A stretch of DNA of 5,368 bases from Oligoflexus sp. (lineage in GTDB: Bacteria > Bdellovibrionota_B > Oligoflexia > Oligoflexales > Oligoflexaceae). A program made the translations under genes and the position numbers. The DNA lies in assembly GCA_030151925.1 (NCBI GenBank), contig JASLCY010000508.1, positions 1-5,368 on the forward strand. Direction: 5' to 3'. A model generated the notes under the pieces. It did no database searches and was not told the DNA's origin. It saw nothing but the letters and a program-made list of their open reading frames with translations. Each line of letters begins with the position of its first letter. Position 1 is the stretch's first letter. Shown here one piece after another: positions 1 through 5,368 of the stretch.

Positions 1-482
1 AACAGCAAAAGCACCGCTACGGAGACGGGAACGACCGCGGCGCTAAGATGCGGCACAGCCACCTCCAGGCCTTCGACGGCAGAGAGGACGGATATTGCGG
101 GGGTAATAACACCGTCACCAAAAATTAACGCCGCTCCGAACAAACCCAGATAGATCACGAACAGCCGCGGATCGCGCTTTTTCGCGTCGCGATCCGGATG
201 GGCCAGAGCCATGAGGGCGAGCACTCCGCCCTCCCCGTTATTGTCGGCCCGCATGACGTATAAGATGTACTTGAGGGAGACGACGATAATGAGCGCCCAG
301 AAGACCAGCGACAAAACACCGAATAGCGCGTTTTCACTCACAGATAAGTGATGAAAACACTCGCGGATAGCGTAAAGTGGACTGGTGCCGATGTCGCCAA
401 AAACGACGCCTAGAGCTGACAATGCAAGTGTGAAACGCCGCAATGGCCTTGGTTTCGCCGAACTCGAACGCACACTTTCCAC
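1..482 (-). CDS. kup: Kup/Trk-family low-affinity potassium uptake protein, N-terminal 160 residues (C-terminus beyond window)
   Basis: This is an inner-membrane K+ transporter, probably a K+/H+ symporter as known for the KUP/HAK/KT family. Reading leftward, the protein carries the family hallmarks in order: [13 protein letters not shown] at residues 25-37 (K+-path region of the first membrane helix), a second hydrophobic helix around 53-75, the family-specific RADNNGEGG at 78-86, and [20 protein letters not shown] at 121-140 in the third helix. The membrane core continues to the window edge. The family is usually over 600 residues, so only about a quarter is visible. The GTG start at 482 is chosen because AAGGAG lies 7 nt upstream and an in-frame TAA lies just beyond that. 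The position usually Glu in E. coli Kup (GE) is Asp here, which is a common variant. It is divergent from a kdpE-like regulator, so K+-responsive control is plausible but inferred. The family assignment is very secure. Confidence 0.95.
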   Translation of the reverse strand, partial: MESVRSSSAKPRPLRRFTLALSALGVVFGDIGTSPLYAIRECFHHLSVSENALFGVLSLVFWALIIVVSLKYILYVMRADNNGEGGVLALMALAHPDRDAKKRDPRLFVIYLGLFGAALIFGDGVITPAISVLSAVEGLEVAVPHLSAAVVPVSVAVLLL

Positions 483-489
483 TCCAGCA

Positions 490-495
490 CTCCTT
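490..495 (-). promoter_or_regulatory. Ribosome-binding site of kup
   Basis: The minus strand reads AAGGAG, a strong Shine-Dalgarno sequence, 7 nt before the GTG at 482-480. It decides the start, because there is no ATG in this frame near the conserved N-terminus. Confidence 0.75.
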
Positions 496-551
496 CGTTT
501 CGCTGCGACAAATTACCTGATAGTTTTCTATAAATCCCAATGGGCAAGCTT

Positions 552-586
552 ATTTATGACGAATTTATCACAATTCTTTATTGATT
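552..586. promoter_or_regulatory. Candidate OmpR/KdpE-type operator: phased TTTAT direct repeats
   Basis: The AT-rich kup-kdpE gap contains ATTTATGACGA (552-562) immediately followed by ATTTATCACAA (563-573), an imperfect direct repeat of 11 bp, about one helical turn. A third TTTAT follows at 577-581. OmpR-family dimers typically bind tandem half-sites at this spacing, and T-rich half-sites are known for E. coli KdpE. A dyad, GAATT-N6-AATTC (561-576), overlaps the repeat. The repeats are seen directly. Their role as a KdpE site is inferred from the divergent kup/kdpE arrangement. AT-rich promoter DNA can produce such repeats by chance. Confidence 0.3.
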
Positions 587-591
587 TAGGC

Positions 592-597
592 TATAGT
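592..597 (+). promoter_or_regulatory. Possible -10 element for kdpE
   Basis: TATAGT matches the sigma-70 -10 consensus at five of six positions and lies about 115 bp upstream of the kdpE start. No good -35 hexamer sits 16-18 bp upstream. That position is occupied by the TTTAT direct repeats, as expected for an activator-dependent promoter. The reverse strand also reads TATACT here (600-595), so the same segment could serve kup instead. This is weak evidence. Confidence 0.25.
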
Positions 598-713
598 ATA
601 GGTCTCAATAATCGGGTTAACGGACCGATAGACGCTTCGCTCAAACTTATATAGGAAGCTTCTTTTGAGATTCTTGTTGGCACCGTTTCACAACTCCTGC
701 ACGCGTGAGATCT

Positions 714-1469
714 ATGAGTAAACCGAAGAACAATTCACTACTGGTCATCGATGATGAGTTGCAAGTTCGTCGCTTTACCCAAGTTAGCTTAACTCCTCAT
801 GGCTATGATGTTCATCTCGCCGAGAGCGGACGTCAAGGACTTGCGCTCGGGACATCTCTCAACCCCGACGCGATCATCCTGGATTTAGGCCTTCCCGATA
901 TGGATGGTCTCGAAGTTTTGAGTCATCTGAAATCTTGGTACCAGGGTCCCATCATCGTTCTTTCCGTCCGAGACGACGAGGACTCCATCGTCTGCGCGCT
1001 CGACTCGGGCGCTCATGATTATATTCGCAAACCGTTCCACCTCGGCGAGCTCCTCGCCCGCCTCCGCCTCGCGCTTCGCAACAATCAGGCGAACCAGACG
1101 AGTCCGGTCTATACTTCGGGTGATCTCACGGTCGATCTCTCGTCGCGCCGCGTGACGGTCGGCGACCGCGAGGTAAAGCTCACCGTTACGGAATTTGAGC
1201 TCCTCAAGGTCCTTATCCGCCACAGGGGCAAGGTCCTGACCCACAACCAGATCCTTACGGAAGTCTGGGGCCCAAAGTCGGTGGAGCATATCCAATACCT
1301 GCGTGTCTATGTCGGCCACCTCCGCCAAAAGCTGGAGATCGGCGTAAACAAGCCCCGTCTTATCCTGACCGAGCCAGGCGTAGGCTACCGTCTGCAAAAT
1401 CTCGACATGCTGAAGGAATCGACGGCCCTGGAAGGAAACCTGGCCGACGTGACGGTAGACAAGGTCTAA
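714..1469 (+). CDS. kdpE: KdpE-type OmpR/PhoB-family response regulator
   Basis: This is a cytoplasmic two-component transcription factor of 251 residues. The receiver domain spans about residues 8-122: the acidic pocket is D13-D14, the phospho-acceptor is D57 in IILDLGLPDMDG, the switch residue is S84 and the conserved Lys is K106 in the KPF motif. An OmpR-type winged-helix DNA-binding domain (about 132-228) follows, with LTVTEFELL, GKVLTHNQILTEVWGP, YLRVYVGHLRQKLE and a PGVGYRL end. The VWGP and YLR-Y-GHLRQKLE segments are characteristic of KdpE, which in E. coli answers low K+ through KdpD. About 24 residues extend past the usual C-terminus, a little longer than E. coli KdpE (225 residues). 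The ATG at 714 is preferred because a weak GTGAGA lies just before it. An in-frame GTG at 705 would add three residues but has no ribosome site. No kdpD or kdpFABC is in view, and kup is divergent, so its target could be kup (inference). Confidence 0.9.
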   Translation: MSKPKNNSLLVIDDELQVRRFTQVSLTPHGYDVHLAESGRQGLALGTSLNPDAIILDLGLPDMDGLEVLSHLKSWYQGPIIVLSVRDDEDSIVCALDSGAHDYIRKPFHLGELLARLRLALRNNQANQTSPVYTSGDLTVDLSSRRVTVGDREVKLTVTEFELLKVLIRHRGKVLTHNQILTEVWGPKSVEHIQYLRVYVGHLRQKLEIGVNKPRLILTEPGVGYRLQNLDMLKESTALEGNLADVTVDKV

Positions 1470-1488
1470 GAACCTTAAAAAGAAAAAT

Positions 1489-1524
1489 AAAAAAGCCAGA
1501 TCCCACGCGGGGTCTGGCTTTTTT
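1489..1524. terminator. Bidirectional intrinsic terminator between convergent genes
   Basis: A 16-bp stem (1489-1504 with 1509-1524) with a four-base ACGC loop begins with six A and ends with six T. The core is GCCAGATCCC against GGGGTCTGGC, with a single U-G wobble on the plus-strand RNA. The A-run and T-run flank both sides, so it can end transcripts from either strand. It sits 19 nt after the kdpE stop and 20 nt after the stop of the leftward gene ending at 1545. Confidence 0.93.
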
Positions 1525-1544
1525 GCTTAGGCGCGAGAATCGAA

Positions 1545-2048
1545 TCAGTTGAATCCGTAGACGCTGACCCGGTTGAGATCCGTCTTATCCATCACGATCC
1601 AATAAATCTCGTCAGAGAGAGACGGGATCACGAGGGAGAAAACGTAGTTCGCCTCGAGGTCGTCGCCCCGTTCGGGTTGCAGTCCATGCTCCGCGTCCAC
1701 GATCAGCATGAGCTGGGCGTCGCCGGCGTTCAGGGTCTTCTCCAGAAGGTCGCGGGCGGCCTCCTGGCTCCCGCAGCCGTGGCTGAGCGTGCTCCGAGGC
1801 TCCACGGGGGCGCGGGCCGCGTCTTCTTCCGCGGCGAGGACCGCGGTCGCGAAGGGCGATTCGAGTTCGTCTGAGGGCACGAGGAGAGCCTGCACGGCTT
1901 TGTCGAGGAGGGTGGAAGGATCGGCGACCTGCGCCCCACCCCAGTCGACGGAGAGTTTCTCATAAGTGAGAGGTTTCAAGTCTGAAGCCTCCAATGGTGC
2001 TGTCCAGAGCGCGAGGGCTGAAGCGATCAGCAAGGCTATGGTGTACAA
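1545..2048 (-). CDS. Small exported protein of unknown function
   Basis: I do not recognise this 167-residue protein. Residues 1-21 look like a Sec signal peptide: a hydrophobic run, IALLIASALALW, then PLEA before the likely cleavage at A21/S22. The n-region is unusual in having no Lys or Arg. The mature part is acidic, with one Cys (C92 in SHGCGSQEA), an Ala/Glu-rich middle, and a C-terminal section predicted by eye to be beta-strands (AQLMLIVDAE at 111-120, NYVFSLVIPS at 134-143, EIYWIVMDKT at 147-156). A periplasmic or secreted location is likely. The start is TTG at 2048, with GGGA 7 nt upstream. There is no ATG alternative, and an in-frame TAG lies three codons upstream, counting the TTG as the third. 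The gene lies 164 bp downstream of the large leftward gene and may be co-transcribed. Its ribosome site is inside an inverted repeat. Coding status is supported by the signal peptide, the terminator and the lack of a better frame. Confidence 0.75.
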   Translation of the reverse strand: MYTIALLIASALALWTAPLEASDLKPLTYEKLSVDWGGAQVADPSTLLDKAVQALLVPSDELESPFATAVLAAEEDAARAPVEPRSTLSHGCGSQEAARDLLEKTLNAGDAQLMLIVDAEHGLQPERGDDLEANYVFSLVIPSLSDEIYWIVMDKTDLNRVSVYGFN

Positions 2049-2125
2049 AATCTAGTCCCTTTCGTTAGTACCTATCAATTTGGCTTTTAGCCGCTCTCTG
2101 GTGCAAACGAAAGGGACATTTTGCA
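2044..2125 (-). promoter_or_regulatory. Inverted repeat/hairpin enclosing the RBS and TTG start of the small exported gene
   Basis: On the minus strand, CAAAATGTCCCTTTCGTT (2123-2106) is complementary to AACGAAAGGGAC-TAG-ATTTTG (2066-2046). All 18 bases pair, apart from a three-base TAG bulge, across a 39-nt loop. The loop carries its own small dyad, GGCT-AAA-AGCC (2092-2082). The downstream arm contains both the Shine-Dalgarno sequence (AAAGGGA) and the TTG start at 2048, so in RNA the start site would be buried. Upstream, ATTTTGGGAC (2140-2131) could pair instead with CAAAAT or GTCCC of the first arm and so compete with the stem. There is no U-tract, so this is not a simple terminator. The repeat is seen directly. 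Translational control is inferred. A DNA operator or the remnant of a short repeat element are alternatives. Confidence 0.6.
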
Positions 2126-2212
2126 GGGCCGTCCCAAAATCATTCTCAAACGATTGATTCCCCTGCCTTTCAGAAGGTGCCATCATTTAATAGATGACAT
2201 TCATCGAAGATT
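2126..2212 (-). other. Gap downstream of the large gene: no terminator or convincing promoter
   Basis: After the TAA of the large gene, the minus strand has only weak dyads: TGTCATC...GATGGCA (seven pairs, one wobble) and CCTT-CTGA-AAGG, neither followed by a T-run. TTGAGA (2148-2143) resembles a -35 box, but no good -10 follows at the right distance. Read-through from the large gene into the small exported gene is therefore the simplest reading, though unproven. Confidence 0.4.
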
Positions 2213-5200
2213 TTACAGAGGGAACATGCCGGCGATAATCGCGTTCAGGCCCGCCTTCAGATAAGGCACGACGTCCTCCGGGATGCTCTTGTCCTGCGGC
2301 CTCAGCTTCGAATCATAGATCACGAGCCATTGGGTCGAATCCTGGCACCAGCTGAGCTTGCCGCAATCGATGATATGGATATTACCCACATGGTAATCGA
2401 GCCCCTCGGCCCCCTTGAGGGCCGGCTTGCCGTCCGGAACCGCGACGCTCGCGCTCGTATCGACGAAGAACTCGGTTGAGACCTCGGCGCCCTCGAACGG
2501 GGTTTCGAGCACACGGTGCATCGTCACGTCGCGGATCGGGATGAAACCCGAAGCCTTCGGCGAGTTGGTCTCGAAGTCAACGTAGTGGCGTTTGAAGGTC
2601 CCGTACTGGGTCTCGACGTCCGACATCGGGATCGAGTCCTTGAAGATGATGTTATCCTCCGCGCCCTGCACGTACTCCGGCCACTTCGCGAAGTCGAAGA
2701 ACTGGTGCTCGATGGAAGGATCGGGCCCGCGGAGGTTATAGGCCGACTTCGGCACCAGGGTGCTGAGTTTGATATGCGTGTAGTCGTAGATCGGGCGACC
2801 GCGGTCGTCGAGCTTCTTCTGGCCGTTTTCCATCACGTATTCGACCCAGGCGCTCGCGCACGAAGCGTCGAAGAAAATCTGCGACTGGCATTCGGTCTCC
2901 ACGTCGGGGACCTTCTGGTGGTCGTTGAGCTGCCAGGGAATCGCCGTGAAATCCATCGCGAGGTCGACGCGGCCGTTGTTCGCGCCGGTCGAGCCGTTGT
3001 TGCCCGAAGGATTGTCGCCGCCGCTGGCCGGCGGATTATCGTCCACCACATCGGGCAGCGGGGGCAGCGGACTCGTCAGGTCGGGCATCAGATCGCAATG
3101 GCCCGAGAAATCGTAGTTCTTGAGCGGCGCCTTCACGAGCATGAAAGGCGTCGAGCCCGAACGGGGCAGCGGAAGGATTTCCATCTTGCCGGCGTCGAGT
3201 TCCACGCCGCAGGTCCGGAGGCCCGTGAGCGGCACTTCACGCAGACCGTCGTTGAGGAGCGGGATAAAGAGCTGGTCGACCATATCGCTGATGGTCGAGC
3301 GCAGTTTGTTGGTGTCGATGGCGAAGGAGTTGGCGTTGACGCCTTCCGCGACTTCGACGAAATAATCGAGGCTGGTCGTGTCCTTATAAATCTCCACGCC
3401 GAGCGCTCCGACGCCGCTGAATTCGGGATGGCGCATAGGGTTTTGATAGGGCACGAACTTCAGATGGCTGTCGGCGGTGACGGCCATGCGGATCTTGGCG
3501 ATCGAATAGGTCTGGTCGTTGTGCTGGCCCTGGATGTTGATGGTCACATCGCTCAGGCCGAGGGCGAAGACGAGATCGTCCTTGCCGTCGGCGCGCGGCA
3601 CGCGTTTCATGCGAAGGAAAGGCGGAAGCTTGGAGTCGATGACGAGGGTGATCTTGTCATCCTTATCCATCATGATGGTCTTGCCGCTCGAATCCTTGCC
3701 TTCCATGCGCGTGATATCGCTGCCGAGGAGCTTCGGCAGGAATTCGGCGAGGAGGATTTCCTTGCCGTTGGCTTCGTTTTCCGGGTCGAAGACCGCGAAC
3801 TTCTCGACCTTCTCCACGAAGGCGTTATCGAGGTTGATGTTCAGCATGCCCTGCTTCCAGATATCGTAGAACGTCTGGTTCACGACGTCGATGCTGAGGG
3901 CGAGCAGGCTGCCGTTGCCGAAGTTCGTGCCCGCGGTGAGCGGCGAAGGCGCTTTCTGCCCGTCCGGGGTCTGCACGAAACCGTTGGCGCCGTTGAGGTT
4001 GCCCGGGCGGCCGTTCGGTTGGTCGACGAGCGGCTTCAGCGAGAATTTTAGGGGCGTCGTCAGGTAGCTGTTATCGTCCCGAACCTCGAGGCCGAGGGTA
4101 TTGCCGAGCTGGCCGGCGACCTGGATCTTGGTGCGATCCAGCGGCGAAGGCAGATGCGAGGGCAGGAAGATCTGGAGGCCGGTCTTCAGCTGCTCCACGA
4201 TCGTGTTCAGGGTATTGGGCGCCACGACCTGCAGGATATCGCGCGCGATCCCGTTGACGATCTGCGGCTTGAAGTTATCGACCTGGGACGTCACGGCCTG
4301 ATTCACGACCATGTTCACGAGCTTCGCCCAGAGGCCGCTGTTCTCGTCGATCTGCTTGACCGCGGCCACGCTTACGTTATGCGTCCAATCCTGGGTATCG
4401 AAGTAGGTCTCCGAATCCGCCGAGCCGTTGAGGGGATTGGCGAGATTGAAGCCGTCCACGCCGTGGATCTTGAGGCCGAGGCGGCCGTTCGCCACCGAGA
4501 TATCGGTCTTGGCGATCGTCTCGCGCATAGGGCCGTCGAGGCTGAAATCGGTATCGTAATAGAAGTAGCCCGTCGCGCCGGGCACCGAGATCGCGCCGAA
4601 ATACTTGGCTTCGTCGATGCGGAGCACGATGTGCAGATGGCCTTTGAATTTCTTCACGCCCAGGTGCATCTCGAGGTTCTTCTGCATGGGCAGCATCGAG
4701 GCCTCGACGTTGCCCGCCTCCTGGGTCACCTGCATGTCGGTGACGTAGATGTCGGCCGCAGCCTTGTAATGGACCTGGCCGAGCACGCCGCCGAGGATTC
4801 CGGTATCGCCTTCGGCCTTGAGCGCGCAGAAGGGGCCGAGGTTCTGGAGATAGGTGAAATCGTTGCCGGCCGCGCCGTCGCAGGGCGTCGGCACACCGCT
4901 CTTATAGGTCTTCTTCTTGAAGGCGATGATATCGTTGAACGTCAGCTTCGGATGGGCGCTGCCGTTCTCATCGCGATAATCCATCGTAAAACGGCCGGCC
5001 GCGAACTCGCCCACGAGCTTCGCGACGGCTTTGAGGCCGTCTTCCCTATCGAGGGCCGCGTAGACTCCGCCGTCGATCACATCGGTCGGATGCGTATTGA
5101 TCGTTCCCCACGACAGCGAGAAATGACGATAGATATCCTCGCCGAGCTTGCCCTGGATATGGAACTCATAGCTGTTCAAGCCCGCGATCGGCGCCAGCTC

Positions 5201-5368
5201 GTCTTTCAGATCGAGTTTGAGAGCCGCGTCGGTGCAGGCGTCCTGGCAAAGGACTCGCTCCTGCTGGGAACCGAGGCGGCGCAGCGTAAGGCGCTTCACG
5301 TTCGCCAGGCCGTCCAGCGTGCTCTGCAGTTTAAGGCTCGGCGCATCCTTCTGATCGAGGCTGAGGCC
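2213..5368 (-). CDS. Large, probably exported protein with putative BPI/LBP-like (TULIP) lipid-binding region; N-terminus beyond window
   Basis: The frame is open to the right edge, so the start is not in the window; 1051 residues are visible (residue 1 at 5368). A GTG at 5299 is internal, since coding-like sequence continues upstream without a stop. No named family is recognised with certainty. Residues 1-340 are beta-rich with paired Cys (C41, C45). Residues 347-400 form an amphipathic helical stretch, beginning WAKLVNMVVNQAVTSQV, like the helix closing the first lobe of BPI. SLLALSIDVVNQTF...WKQGMLNINL (about 487-513) and VDQLFIPLLNDGLREVPL (697-714) match, in position and order, the opening segment and the closing N-plus-PL segment of the BPI second lobe. 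Residues 767-799 are a Pro/Gly/Asn/Ser linker. Residues 800-1051 form a separate domain with Cys 827, 837, 1002 and 1008. The Cys content suggests an oxidising, extracytoplasmic location. The TULIP assignment rests on memory of the family, not on an alignment. The gene is well supported as real, with a long uniform ORF and consistent codon use. Confidence 0.85.
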   Translation of the reverse strand, partial: GLSLDQKDAPSLKLQSTLDGLANVKRLTLRRLGSQQERVLCQDACTDAALKLDLKDELAPIAGLNSYEFHIQGKLGEDIYRHFSLSWGTINTHPTDVIDGGVYAALDREDGLKAVAKLVGEFAAGRFTMDYRDENGSAHPKLTFNDIIAFKKKTYKSGVPTPCDGAAGNDFTYLQNLGPFCALKAEGDTGILGGVLGQVHYKAAADIYVTDMQVTQEAGNVEASMLPMQKNLEMHLGVKKFKGHLHIVLRIDEAKYFGAISVPGATGYFYYDTDFSLDGPMRETIAKTDISVANGRLGLKIHGVDGFNLANPLNGSADSETYFDTQDWTHNVSVAAVKQIDENSGLWAKLVNMVVNQAVTSQVDNFKPQIVNGIARDILQVVAPNTLNTIVEQLKTGLQIFLPSHLPSPLDRTKIQVAGQLGNTLGLEVRDDNSYLTTPLKFSLKPLVDQPNGRPGNLNGANGFVQTPDGQKAPSPLTAGTNFGNGSLLALSIDVVNQTFYDIWKQGMLNINLDNAFVEKVEKFAVFDPENEANGKEILLAEFLPKLLGSDITRMEGKDSSGKTIMMDKDDKITLVIDSKLPPFLRMKRVPRADGKDDLVFALGLSDVTINIQGQHNDQTYSIAKIRMAVTADSHLKFVPYQNPMRHPEFSGVGALGVEIYKDTTSLDYFVEVAEGVNANSFAIDTNKLRSTISDMVDQLFIPLLNDGLREVPLTGLRTCGVELDAGKMEILPLPRSGSTPFMLVKAPLKNYDFSGHCDLMPDLTSPLPPLPDVVDDNPPASGGDNPSGNNGSTGANNGRVDLAMDFTAIPWQLNDHQKVPDVETECQSQIFFDASCASAWVEYVMENGQKKLDDRGRPIYDYTHIKLSTLVPKSAYNLRGPDPSIEHQFFDFAKWPEYVQGAEDNIIFKDSIPMSDVETQYGTFKRHYVDFETNSPKASGFIPIRDVTMHRVLETPFEGAEVSTEFFVDTSASVAVPDGKPALKGAEGLDYHVGNIHIIDCGKLSWCQDSTQWLVIYDSKLRPQDKSIPEDVVPYLKAGLNAIIAGMFPL

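Noticed and set aside
334..540. Minus-strand 68-codon open frame starting at TTG 540
   Set aside because: It is out of frame with kup, which is unmistakable in the overlapping frame. Its product is an Arg/Ser/Cys-rich shadow.
536..544. CCCA-A-TGGG palindrome in the kup leader
   Set aside because: It is only four pairs, too short to distinguish from chance.
385..654. Plus-strand 89-codon open frame overlapping the kup start and the gap
   Set aside because: The first third is antisense to the conserved Kup N-terminus, and the rest translates AT-rich promoter DNA. It has no ribosome site and no recognisable protein features.
885..1397. Minus-strand 170-codon open frame inside kdpE
   Set aside because: It is a mirror frame of the regulator gene, with no ribosome site, signal or motif.
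2131..2212. Intrinsic terminator after the large gene
   Set aside because: The dyads there are only four to seven pairs and none is followed by a T-run on the minus strand.
2516..4051. A 511-codon open frame on the plus strand, antisense to the large gene
   Set aside because: It runs opposite a well-supported gene of strong codon bias, which commonly leaves the complementary frame free of stops. Its translation is an Arg/His/Val/Glu-rich string with no domain, no hydrophobic pattern and no ribosome site.
5297..5299. GTG at 5299 as the start of the large gene
   Set aside because: The frame remains open for the 23 codons to the window edge (ending ...STLDGLANVKRL), the sequence looks equally coding, there is no signal peptide after the GTG and no convincing Shine-Dalgarno before it. 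The true start is outside the window.

Overview
This is a four-gene chromosomal window from a moderately GC-rich bacterium, almost certainly Gram-negative. It contains a Kup-type potassium transporter, a KdpE-type regulator and two apparently exported proteins, and it uses GTG and TTG starts. Nothing in the sequence fixes the taxon. A deltaproteobacterial or Bdellovibrionota-like host is only a guess. There are no rRNA or tRNA genes, no CRISPR array, no insertion sequence and no phage gene.

Left part (1-1530), potassium regulation: the first 160 codons of kup run leftward off the window edge from a GTG at 482. Divergent from it, across an AT-rich gap of about 230 bp, is a complete OmpR-family response regulator of the KdpE type (714-1469). 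The gap holds an 11-bp-phased TTTAT direct repeat and a -10-like hexamer, which could be the site through which KdpE controls its own gene and/or kup. No kdpD or kdpFABC is visible. A strong symmetric hairpin terminator at 1489-1524 closes kdpE and also the gene converging on it from the right.

Right part (1545-5368), leftward: a very long gene enters from the right edge (5' end missing, at least 1051 residues) and ends at 2215-2213. A small 167-residue gene with a TTG start and a probable signal peptide follows 164 bp downstream. The large protein matches no family I know by name. However, its middle (about residues 240-760 of the visible part) follows, in the same order, the landmark segments of BPI/LBP-type lipid-binding (TULIP) proteins. 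A Pro/Gly/Asn/Ser-rich linker and a separate Cys-containing C-terminal domain of about 250 residues follow.

Between these two genes, an imperfect 18-bp inverted repeat would, in the leftward transcript, fold so as to bury the ribosome-binding site and TTG start of the small gene. The two rightmost genes may form one transcription unit, because no intrinsic terminator is evident between them. The most interesting parts of the window are the putative bacterial BPI/TULIP-like protein and this start-site-sequestering hairpin.
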